Source of the DNA: Candidatus Schekmanbacteria bacterium
GTDB taxonomy: Bacteria > CSSED10-310 > JACPHN01
Assembly: GCA_016188575.1 (NCBI GenBank)
Contig: JACPHN010000222.1
Span: 1 to 41,200 of the forward strand
Length of the DNA stretch: 41,200 nt
Direction: 5' to 3'
Under the pieces are notes generated by a model. The model searched no databases. It was not told the origin of the DNA and saw only the letters and a list, made by a program, of their open reading frames with translations. The first letter of the stretch is position 1, and each line of letters starts with the position of its first letter. Position numbers and translations under genes: made by a program. Below are positions 25,259 to 32,799 of this stretch, piece after piece.

Positions 25259-25631
25259 TCACGCGAATCGACGCCACGAACCATCGATGCTTCGATCCAC
25301 TTGGGATCAACTTCGGGGCGTTTGCGGTCATCGCCGGCGCTAACGGGTCGGGAAGGACGACGTTGCTCGGCGTTCCGATCTGTTCGGCGACCTGTTGCGC
25401 TCCCGCAACGTCGCGCAGGCCTTCGTGGGGCGCCGGCTCGGCCGAGGCGCGCGCGCGACAAGCCTCACCGAAGTGCCTTTCCGCTCCGAGCGCGAGAGCT
25501 TCTCCCTCGGAATCGAAGCGAAGCTGCCTGAGCACATCGCGAAGGCCATTGTCGATGCCGCTCCTGCCTCAGTCCGCGATGCGCCCGACAAGCACCAGAC
25601 CGCAGAACTGGAGATGAGTCCCTCGCGATGA
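25255..25631 (+). pseudogene. Broken AAA (SMC/AAA_21-type) ATPase fragment
   Basis: It starts at GTG 25255, overlapping the previous stop (GTGA). The first 40 residues are the start of an ABC/SMC-like AAA ATPase: ITRIDATNHRCFDPLGINF, then the P-loop GANGSGRTTLL, where Arg replaces the usual Lys of GKT/S. At about 25376 the frame slips by one base. The correct continuation (DLFGDLLRSRNVAQAFVGRR and onward) is in the next frame and ends at 25631, with family-like sequence lost near 25605. The signature, Walker B and C-terminal parts are missing. The piece is about 125 residues where 350-450 are usual. The P-loop change also argues against activity. It is probably the decayed fourth gene of the island operon. 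Confidence 0.7.
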
Positions 25632-26018
25632 AGCTTGACGAACAGTTGTTCCTCTGCCTTGCTTCTGTCCTTCATCCCGAGGACGCCGCGAAGCACGGGA
25701 AGAAGATTCACCCTCACGTCCCGCCCTGTCGCTTCGGGAGTTTTGGGGAACGCGTCCCGCCAGGTACGCAACAGCAGGAATGCGCAGGCCCAGAACAGCG
25801 GGTCCGGCATGTCCTCCAAGAGGCGCTGCGGCTCGTATCGCGGCTCGCGGGAGTCCTCAGGCATTTCGGCGTCGGTCGAATGTGGTTTACACTTTGGCGA
25901 CGCTGGCCCCAGCACATCTCGCATCCCAGGCGGCTTTTTACCTATTGGAATGGCGTCGCGTGCAAGCTTGAGGCCCCGACATTCGACCGACGCCGGCATT
26001 TCGACCCACGGTGAAATG
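25632..26018. other. Unassigned stretch, possible minus-strand remnant
   Basis: No gene is clearly supported. On the minus strand a frame open from 26083 to 25340 contains plausible protein sequence between about 26020 and 25630 (MPDPLFWACAFLLLRTWRDA; GVLGMKDRSKAEEQLFVKL), then runs antisense to the AAA fragment. It could be the displaced C-terminal part of the DUF4007-like gene, but I cannot recognise a family. Confidence 0.3.
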
Positions 26019-26540
26019 CTACCATAAGAGGTCAGGCCGGATGAAATGTTCCATGACCCGATCAAGGTACTGGTAGGCGCCACGGTCTCCTTCTGCAGTC
26101 GCCAGCTGGTTCACGTCCTGCCGCAACGCATCAAGACGGAAAGCCCGGAGCTTGTGGAGGGTGGCCCGCACAGCCCAGTCGAAAAGGTGGGCGCCCCGCA
26201 TCGGCTCGGAGAGCAACAGCGCCAAGAGGGCGACCGTGGCTTGCCGCTCGAGGTACGGGTCGTGCTGCAGCACAAGCCTGCCGACAGGCGTCAGCGTAAA
26301 GCGCACACCGGGCTGCGCGCTCTCCTGGATGAAATCCATCGCTTCGAGGAGATGCAACGTCGTGGGCAAGACGCCGTCTCTTGTATCGGCCGTCACTCCA
26401 AGGCCCGTCAGGGCGGCGAGACGTGCATTCCCGGCGGACGGATTCTGCGTCACCGCCTGCAGGACGGAGGCGGCGGCACTGATCGTCAGGAGCCGGTTCT
26501 TGAAAAACGTGGTGGCGCCTACCCTTCTGACTGGCGGCAT
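26019..26540 (-). CDS. DUF4007-like winged-helix protein
   Basis: A 173-residue protein, probably DNA-binding. Its middle matches the layout of DUF4007 proteins: HTH-like helices, then LTPVGRLVLQHDPYLERQAT, close to the DPYLEDPAT motif of that family, and LLLSEPMRGAHLFDWAVR. DUF4007 proteins are found in phosphorothioation- and restriction-linked defence islands. The canonical N-terminal HETF..R..WL motif is not evident, so the call is tentative. Its stop is TAG 26019-26021. A different frame stays open beyond it, so the C-terminus may be cut. It faces the AlbA_2/AAA operon tail to tail and has no obvious ribosome site. Confidence 0.45.
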   Translation of the reverse strand: MPPVRRVGATTFFKNRLLTISAAASVLQAVTQNPSAGNARLAALTGLGVTADTRDGVLPTTLHLLEAMDFIQESAQPGVRFTLTPVGRLVLQHDPYLERQATVALLALLLSEPMRGAHLFDWAVRATLHKLRAFRLDALRQDVNQLATAEGDRGAYQYLDRVMEHFIRPDLLW

Positions 26541-27319
26541 TATCGCCTCGGTGCGGATACGATGGGCTGGTTCGGGGAGCCAGATATCGCTACTCTACGT
26601 TAGCAAATAGCGAGACGCAAGAGGTCTGGCTGACCTCGACCCCCGCCATTGGCGCTCAACACGAATCTACTCCCATCGCGACGCGGCCGCAAACGTCGTA
26701 AGCCTTCCGCGCGCAAGCCGCGTCGTCAGCCCGGTGAGCGCGGCCATGGGCAGCTCTTCGTTGCCCCGGAGCAGGTCGATCACGTCGTCAATTGGTCGCC
26801 CGGACTGCGCGCCTGAGTGTCGCCGCGCGGAGACAGGTGCCGCAGGGGCCTGGCCGCGTCTTCCGGCAGTCGCGCGGAAGGCGTCATGGTGCGCGGTTTC
26901 CCCCGGTGACCCGCACTCCCGATCGCCGCCCACCGCGGCGACCGCGAACAGAAGTGGGACACTTTTCGCGGGCGCCACTGCCCGGTCGTGCCCATGCTCG
27001 GCCCCGATGCCGTATCGCGATGCGCCCCACGAGCGGACTGGACGCGCCGCATGCGAACGCCCAGAGTTTGGCAAGGTTGTTGCTTCACTCCAACCAGACG
27101 GCAGGCGGCGCTGCCCACCGCGAACCCGCCGGGCACGCCGCCTCCGCACGAGCAAGGCGTTCGCCTGCCGCCGCCATCGCAGCGCAACGCTCCCGCCATC
27201 AGCATGAGCTGGAACGAGTGGAGAGGGGCCTCTCGGGTGACCTCGCCGCAGAGCTTAGCGCGACCTCGCGTCGCGCCCTCTGCGGCCTGGTCCGGGGGCG
27301 ATGGCGGCGCGCCGCCGCG
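26541..27319. other. Non-coding or decayed stretch, no gene supported
   Basis: Open frames here are Arg/Pro-rich shadows. A short minus-strand piece near 26670-26810 (IDDVIDLLRGNEELPMAAL) looks protein-like and may be a gene relic, but it has no start or recognised family. It marks the edge between the island and the regulator genes. Confidence 0.4.
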
Positions 27320-28660
27320 TCAGGCGTCGAGCTCGTACTGATTCACGAGCCGAATCAGCGCGGTGCGGCTCATGCGCAAGCGCCGCGCCGCCTCCGCGAC
27401 GTTACCCCCCGTCGCCTTGAGCACGGTGGTCACCATTCGCCTCGCCCATTCATGAGCAACCCGCCCTCTCGCCTCGCGAAAGGCGAGCTCCATCTTCGGC
27501 CCTTCGTCGAGGTCCTTTGCCTGCACCGTGACCGTGCCGGAAGACCGGCCATTGTGGGTCGAGGCGGCCCAGGAGCGCGCGAGCCCGCGGTGCAACACGT
27601 TGAGGAGCTCGCGAACATTCCCCGGCCACTGGCGCACCAGCAGCTTGGCGATTGCGGCGCCGCTGATGGTGATGGGTAGGCCGTTTGCGCATTCCCGACT
27701 GGCACGGAGCATGAGCTCGGTGGCGATAATCGGGATATCCTCCGGTCGCTCCCGGAGCGGCGGAATATGGATACGCAGCACATTCAGGCGGTAGAACAAG
27801 TCTTCGCGAAAGCGACCCTCCAGAACCAGCCGCTCGATGTCTGTGTTGGTCGCGGCGATGATGCGCACGTCAACTTTTTCCGGGCGGTCGGCGCCGACAG
27901 GCCACACTTCGCCGGGTTCCAGGGCGCGGAGCAACTTCGGTTGCAGCTCGAGCGGCAGCGAGTTGGCCTCGTCGAGGAACAGCGACCCGCCCTTGGCGAG
28001 CGCGAACCGTCCCCGGCGCCGCTGCAGCGCGCCGGTGAACGCGCCCTTTTCGTGGCCGAACAGCTCGCTGTCAGCGAGCTCGCGCGGCAGAGCGCCGAGG
28101 TTGACCGCCACGAAAGGACCATCCCGGCGCGCCGACAGCTCGTGCACCGCGCTCGCCGCCAGCTCCTTGCCGGATCCGGTTTCGCCGGAGATGAGCACCG
28201 GCATGGCCGAGGTTGCGGCCAGGTCGATGTCCTCGAATACCCGCGCCATGGCGGCGCTGCACCCGACGAGCATGCCGCGCCGTCCCGCGGCCGACCCGTC
28301 CCGCAGCCGCACCACTTCACTGACCGCGCGCACGTGCTCCATCAGCTCCATCGGGGACAACGGCTTTGTCAGGTAGCCGCGCGCCCCCTCGCGCATCGCC
28401 TCCACCGCGGCCGCGATCGTTCCATAGCCGGACATCACGAGTACCTCGGGAGCCCGATGCTCCCGCTTGGCCGTCTTCAACAGCTCCAGCCCGGTCATTC
28501 CCGGGAGATGCACGTCAGTAATGAGAAGGTCTACGTTACCTAACCGCGGTACCGCACGCTCTGCATCCGCACTGCTCGCCACGCTGTGCCCGAGGCCCGA
28601 AAGCGTCTCGACGAGCGACTCGCGGAGGTCCGTGTCATCTTCAACGATCAGTATGTTCAT
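27320..28660 (-). CDS. NtrC-type sigma-54-dependent response regulator
   Basis: A 446-residue activator. ATG 28660 (MNILIVEDDTD) is chosen; the frame stays open upstream across the promoter. The receiver domain covers residues 1-115, with the phospho-accepting Asp in LLITDVHLPG. The AAA+ domain covers about 130-360: GETGSGKE (Walker A), ELFGHEKGAFTGALQRR with the GAFTGA loop that touches sigma-54, and GGSLFLDEANSL (Walker B). The Fis-type HTH at the end is NVAEAARRLRMSRTALIRLV. It is the same class as PrsR-type regulators of exopolysaccharide/PEP-CTERM loci. A sigma-54 promoter heads the exopolysaccharide operon about 9 kb away, so it is the likely target. No kinase gene is adjacent. Confidence 0.93.
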   Translation of the reverse strand: MNILIVEDDTDLRESLVETLSGLGHSVASSADAERAVPRLGNVDLLITDVHLPGMTGLELLKTAKREHRAPEVLVMSGYGTIAAAVEAMREGARGYLTKPLSPMELMEHVRAVSEVVRLRDGSAAGRRGMLVGCSAAMARVFEDIDLAATSAMPVLISGETGSGKELAASAVHELSARRDGPFVAVNLGALPRELADSELFGHEKGAFTGALQRRRGRFALAKGGSLFLDEANSLPLELQPKLLRALEPGEVWPVGADRPEKVDVRIIAATNTDIERLVLEGRFREDLFYRLNVLRIHIPPLRERPEDIPIIATELMLRASRECANGLPITISGAAIAKLLVRQWPGNVRELLNVLHRGLARSWAASTHNGRSSGTVTVQAKDLDEGPKMELAFREARGRVAHEWARRMVTTVLKATGGNVAEAARRLRMSRTALIRLVNQYELDA

Positions 28661-28738
28661 GCTTCGCCAGTAGCTTCGCCCCTCTCCCGGCATCACTGCT
28701 GTGAGCAAGAAGGCACCGTTTGGAACGGTCCTGATCCC

Positions 28739-28767
28739 TATATACAGGTATCCGCCGGCGGCGTCAA
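28739..28767 (-). promoter_or_regulatory. Sigma-70-type promoter of the NtrC-type gene
   Basis: On the minus strand, TTGACG (28767-28762), a 17-nt spacer and TATATA (28744-28739). Transcription would start near 28732, giving a leader of about 70 nt before ATG 28660. Confidence 0.6.
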
Positions 28768-28777
28768 TTGGAATTCC

Positions 28778-28806
28778 GCCGGCGCCGGCGCCGGCGCCGG
28801 CGGCGA
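28778..28806. repeat. GCCGGC tandem hexamer run
   Basis: About four and a half copies of GCCGGC in a row, just upstream of the -35 element of the NtrC-type gene. It can form self-complementary structures and is prone to slippage. Confidence 0.7.
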
Positions 28807-28938
28807 GCGCGCGGCCGGCAAACCGGTTGCGGCGGTCAGGGAATACCACTACATTTTCTCCAGATAACCCTCAGCGAGCTCCCGGCTATTCCAGGCTCTC
28901 TGGGAGATCAGCCGGTTCACCTTTTTTGGAGGTGTGAC

Positions 28939-29571
28939 GTGGCCATCCGCGTTCTTCTTTGTGAGGATCACGTCATGTTTCTCGAATTTCTCGACGGCTT
29001 CCTGAGCCGCGCCGATTTCGAGGTCGTGGGGCACGCGGAAAACGGATTCCAGGCCGTGGAGCTGGCACGCAAGACGCAACCCGACGTCGTGATTACCGAT
29101 CTGGCGATGCCGGACCTAAACGGCCTGGACGCGGCTCAACAGATCTTGGAAGTGTCGCCGAAAACGAAGATCATCGCCCTTACCATGCATTCCGAAGACG
29201 AGTACGTCGTCAACGCCTTGCGCGCCGGAGTGAAGGGATACGTGCTCAAGACGCAAGCTCGCGACGATCTCGTGCGAGCAATCCGCGAGGTGCTCAGAGG
29301 AGCGGTCTACCTCAGCCCCGAGGTCTCCCATCTCCTCGTGGACGCCTACTTGCGGGGCGACAAGCTGTCCGACGATCCGCTGACGCCGCGCGAGCGCCAG
29401 GTCCTTCAGCTCGTCGCCGAGGGCAAGACCACGCGAGAAGCCGCCGACATCCTCGGAATCAGCGTCAAGACGGTCGAGACCCATCGCGGCAACATCATGG
29501 AAAAGCTCGGCATCCATGGCACCGCCGGCCTGGTTCGCTACGCCATCCGCATCGGGCTCGTCTCGGCCTAG
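28939..29571 (+). CDS. NarL/FixJ-type response regulator
   Basis: A 210-residue transcription regulator. GTG 28939 is chosen because TGGAGGT lies 6 nt upstream. The receiver domain covers residues 1-120 (LLCEDHVMFLEFLDGFL, phospho-Asp in VVITDLAMPDLNG, conserved Lys in GYVLKTQ). A LuxR-type HTH covers about 145-205 (LTPRERQVLQLVAEGKTTRE, VKTVETHRGNIMEKLGI). It is divergent from the NtrC-type gene across a 278-nt gap and convergent with the exopolysaccharide operon, whose last gene stops 36 nt away. No cognate kinase is in the window. The CEDH start (commonly DDH) is a mild variation of the acidic pocket: the pocket keeps Glu-Asp. Confidence 0.93.
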   Translation: MAIRVLLCEDHVMFLEFLDGFLSRADFEVVGHAENGFQAVELARKTQPDVVITDLAMPDLNGLDAAQQILEVSPKTKIIALTMHSEDEYVVNALRAGVKGYVLKTQARDDLVRAIREVLRGAVYLSPEVSHLLVDAYLRGDKLSDDPLTPRERQVLQLVAEGKTTREAADILGISVKTVETHRGNIMEKLGIHGTAGLVRYAIRIGLVSA

Positions 29572-29607
29572 TTACGGGTGCCGCACGCCTGTGCCGCGCC
29601 AGCAGCC

Positions 29608-30828
29608 TCAGCGCAAGGTCGCCCGGGGCGAGCCCACGCCCACAGGAGAGCGCACCGCCGCTCCCTCCGCGGGGCGTGCCCGGCCCAGAGCCGCCACTAC
29701 CAGCGCGCTCAACTCTCTCACCCTGGCATCCCACGATTCGGAGTCCATACGCCGGGACACCCACGGCCGCGGCCCGGTGTCGCCTTCCTCCAGCAGCCCG
29801 GCGATCTCCCCCACGAAGTCGTCGCTCCGGCGAGCGATCCGCACCAACTCTCCCAGCCGCTCCACCTCGGGCAACGCTGTCGACACCACGGGCAGCCCCG
29901 CTGCGAGATACTCCCGCACCTTGAGCGGATTGGCGGCCACAGTGAGGTCATTGACGACAAACGGCACCAGCGCCACGTCGAACCCCTTGCAGTATGACGG
30001 GAGCCAGCCGTACGGCCGCGGACCCATGAGGTGCACGTTGGGAAGAGCGGCAACCGCAGAAGGGTCCGTGTCGATCTTGCCCAGCAGCACGATCGACCAG
30101 TCCGGCCGGGCGCGGGCCACGTCGGCGAGCAGCGCCAGGTCGATCCAATCGGCGATGAGGCCGTGAAAACCTAGCCGCGGGCGCGGAATCGCGGCCAGAT
30201 CCGCGGGCATCTCGGTTGTGCTCATGCAGGCCTGCCGAAAATGGGCCACGTCCACTCCGTGCTGGACCAGATAGGTGTACGGATTCGCCTCGCGCTTGGC
30301 GGCAAGCAGCGGCGCCGACGAGACGACGACCAGATCCGCCTTGTTCATGAGCTCTCGCTCCATGCTTCCCACCGCCGCCGCGTCTGTGCCCGTGAACTCC
30401 GTGTATTCGTCGACGCAGTGGTAGACGATGAGCGCCTCGTCCAACGCGCCGGCAATGTTGGCGCAGGTCGGCGTGAACACCCAGGAAATCGGCTCGCGAA
30501 ACCCCAGCCGGCGGCACGCGCCGCGCACGCTTTCCGCGACGATCACGCCGTTGAGGCGCTGCGCCCAGGCCTGGTCGTGCAGCGGCAGTGCCAGCGGCGA
30601 CAGCACGTGGATGTTGGCCTCTACCCGGCGAACCCCGCACAGAAAACGCCGCAGCTTGCTCGCGACCCGCCGGGCGTCGCGAGCGGTGGCGCGCGGGCGG
30701 CGGACGCCGATCGAATCCACCCAGAGCACGCGGTTCGCCTTCGCTAAACGCACCATGATGTGTTTCTTGCTGAGGGGGTCGCTATCCCAATCGTTGGCGA
30801 AACAGATAATGTCGTGTCCTGCAATCAT
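29608..30828 (-). CDS. Glycosyltransferase (GT-B fold)
   Basis: A 406-residue enzyme for polysaccharide assembly. ATG 30828 is chosen. It overlaps the stop of the amidotransferase gene (ATGA) and has GGGAG ahead. N-terminal landmarks: HDIICFANDWDSDPLSKKH, resembling WcaI/TuaH-like transferases. C-terminal nucleotide-sugar part: DWSIVLLGKIDTDPSAVAAL, GPRPYGWLPSYCKGFDVALV and PLKVREYLAAGLPVVST, where the Glu of the E-x-x-x-x-x-G-x-P motif is present. It is the last gene of the five-gene exopolysaccharide operon. The donor sugar and linkage are unknown. Confidence 0.88.
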   Translation of the reverse strand: MIAGHDIICFANDWDSDPLSKKHIMVRLAKANRVLWVDSIGVRRPRATARDARRVASKLRRFLCGVRRVEANIHVLSPLALPLHDQAWAQRLNGVIVAESVRGACRRLGFREPISWVFTPTCANIAGALDEALIVYHCVDEYTEFTGTDAAAVGSMERELMNKADLVVVSSAPLLAAKREANPYTYLVQHGVDVAHFRQACMSTTEMPADLAAIPRPRLGFHGLIADWIDLALLADVARARPDWSIVLLGKIDTDPSAVAALPNVHLMGPRPYGWLPSYCKGFDVALVPFVVNDLTVAANPLKVREYLAAGLPVVSTALPEVERLGELVRIARRSDDFVGEIAGLLEEGDTGPRPWVSRRMDSESWDARVRELSALVVAALGRARPAEGAAVRSPVGVGSPRATLR

Positions 30829-32789
30829 GGTACTGCTCCCACTGTAGCCGCGGCCGACATCGCCGCGCGCCGCGCCGCGCCTGCCAGGCAACCAACGCCG
30901 TCGCTTTCCGGCGCCAGCCGGCGATCGACGAACACGCGGTGCCAGAGCTCGAAAATCAGGAGCGTCCAGAGCTCCTGACTGCGATCCCGTTCTCCTCGCT
31001 GGTGCTCCCCGACGAGCTGCCGCACCACCCCGGTGTCGACGTGCGCCGAGCACGCGGCCCCGGGACCGAGCAAGAGATCCTGAGTCAGCTCCTTCAGGGG
31101 CTCCCGGAGCCACGGCGCGGTGGGTACCGGAAAGCCTTTCTTGGGGCGCGTCAAGATCTGCTGCGGCAGCACGGTCGCCATGACCTCGCGCAGCAACAGC
31201 TTGCCCTGATGCTTGCCGAGCTTCAGGTGGGGTGGCAGGGTCGCGGCGAGCTCCACGAGCTTGTGATCGAGAAAAGGAACGCGGAGCTCCTGGGCGTTGG
31301 CCATGGTCATGCGATCCGCCTTGAGCAGCAGGTCGTCCGGGAGCCAGACCTTGAGGTCGACGTAGAGCATCTGATCCAGCGGCGTGCGGCCCTCCACGGC
31401 GCGGAAGTGACGGTCGAACACGGCGTCCACGACCCCGCTGGCCGCCCCTCCGCGACCACCTCTGCCAAGCAGACGGTTGCACAGCTCGGGGCGCAGACCT
31501 CGCGAGACGCCGCGATAGCGGCGCGCCAGAGGACTTTGCACGAGGCGGCCGTAAGCCCGAAATGCCTCGCCCGGCAACAGCCCCACCAGGCCCGCGGGCA
31601 CGAACGACGCCCACGGATAGAGGTGGTCCAGAAACAGCATGCGGCGATAGATGCTGTACCCGGCCAGGATCTCGTCGGCCCCTTCCCCCGACAGGACTAC
31701 CGTCACGTCTTTGCGGGCAAGCTGCGACATCAGGAAGAGCGGAATGCAGGTCGGATCGGCCAGCGGTTCATCCATGTACCACACGAGCGTGGGCAGGAAG
31801 CTGCTGAGCTGGCGCGGGAGCACGCGCAGCTCGTGGTGGTCGCTGGCAAACGCCTTCGCGGCGAGGCGCGCAAAACCGAGCTCGTTTGCCTCGTCCTCCT
31901 CGGCGGTGGCCGCCTCGTAGCCGACCGCGAACGATTGCACGGGCGTTCCATCTGCGAGCCGACTCATGACCGACAAGATCGCGCTGGAGTCAAGGCCGCC
32001 GCTCAGGAAGACCCCGAGCGGCACGTCGCTGATCAGCCGCAGGCGGACGCTGTCGTCGAGAACGGCGGCGAACCGCTCGTGCGCCGCGTCCGCCATGGCG
32101 TCTTGCGGCGCAAACGAGGCCAGGTCCCAATACGGCCGCATGCGCCAGCCGGCGCGATCGAAAACCCCGAGATGGCCCGGTTCCAGCTTGAAGATGCCCT
32201 TGAGCATCGTCAGCGGTCCCGGGACGTAGCGCAGGGACAGGTAGAGCTCCAGAGCTTCCGGGTCGATCTCGCGCGCCATGCCCGGAAGCTCGAGCAAGGC
32301 TTTCAGCTCCGAGGCAAATGCCAGGCGGCCGCCGTCATGGAAAAAGTAGAGCGGTTTGATTCCCAAGCGGTCCCGGCACAGCAACAGGGATTCGCGCCGG
32401 CGGTCCCACAGCGCGATCGCGAACATGCCCCGCAAGTGCTCGATGTAGCGCTCCCCCTGCTCCTCGTAGCCGTGCACGATCACTTCGGTGTCACAGCGCG
32501 TGCGAAAGCGATGCCCGCACCCTTCGAGGCCGCAGGCGAGCTCCTGGAAGTTGTAGATCTCGCCATTGAACACGACGACGATGGAGCCGTCCTCGTTGGT
32601 CATCGGCTGCCGTCCGCCTTCCAGGTCGATGATGCTCAACCGGCGATGACCGAGGTCGGCATGCGGCAGGGAGGCGAAACCCTCGTCATCGGGTCCGCGA
32701 TGAGCGAGCTGCCGCGCCATCGCTCGCACCACACCCGCGTTGCTCTTGCCGGCGCTGTTGAAATCGACGACTCCACAGATGCCGCACAT
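30825..32789 (-). CDS. asnB: Asparagine synthase (glutamine-hydrolysing)-type amidotransferase
   Basis: A 654-residue class II amidotransferase. ATG 32789 gives MCGICG with the catalytic Cys2. The frame is open upstream but without a ribosome site. The glutaminase domain covers about 1-190 (HRGPDDEGF, LGHRRLSIIDL, FNGEIYN). The synthetase domain follows with the ATP-pyrophosphatase loop SGGLDSS, LSGEGADEILAGY, LLKADRMTMANAQELRVPFL and RPKKGFPVP. In exopolysaccharide/exosortase clusters such proteins probably amidate or otherwise modify sugars rather than make asparagine; here this is inferred from the neighbours. It lies 10 nt after the heparinase-like gene and overlaps the next transferase by 4 nt. 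Confidence 0.93.
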   Translation of the reverse strand: MCGICGVVDFNSAGKSNAGVVRAMARQLAHRGPDDEGFASLPHADLGHRRLSIIDLEGGRQPMTNEDGSIVVVFNGEIYNFQELACGLEGCGHRFRTRCDTEVIVHGYEEQGERYIEHLRGMFAIALWDRRRESLLLCRDRLGIKPLYFFHDGGRLAFASELKALLELPGMAREIDPEALELYLSLRYVPGPLTMLKGIFKLEPGHLGVFDRAGWRMRPYWDLASFAPQDAMADAAHERFAAVLDDSVRLRLISDVPLGVFLSGGLDSSAILSVMSRLADGTPVQSFAVGYEAATAEEDEANELGFARLAAKAFASDHHELRVLPRQLSSFLPTLVWYMDEPLADPTCIPLFLMSQLARKDVTVVLSGEGADEILAGYSIYRRMLFLDHLYPWASFVPAGLVGLLPGEAFRAYGRLVQSPLARRYRGVSRGLRPELCNRLLGRGGRGGAASGVVDAVFDRHFRAVEGRTPLDQMLYVDLKVWLPDDLLLKADRMTMANAQELRVPFLDHKLVELAATLPPHLKLGKHQGKLLLREVMATVLPQQILTRPKKGFPVPTAPWLREPLKELTQDLLLGPGAACSAHVDTGVVRQLVGEHQRGERDRSQELWTLLIFELWHRVFVDRRLAPESDGVGCLAGAARRAAMSAAATVGAVP

Positions 32790-32799
32790 CGCGATGCTC

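Noticed and set aside
26667-27205. Minus-strand frames of 141-162 codons between the island and the NtrC-type gene
   Set aside because: Arg/Gly/Pro-rich shadow composition. Only a short piece (IDDVIDLLRGNEELPMAAL) is protein-like, and it has no start or partner.
22197-27320. Attachment-site pair made from the tRNA-Pro 3' end
   Set aside because: I found no second copy of the tRNA 3' end in the rest of the window.
28778-28806. CRISPR or integron-type repeat
   Set aside because: It is a simple GCCGGC hexamer run without spacers. No CRISPR array is visible anywhere in the window despite the CARF-like gene.
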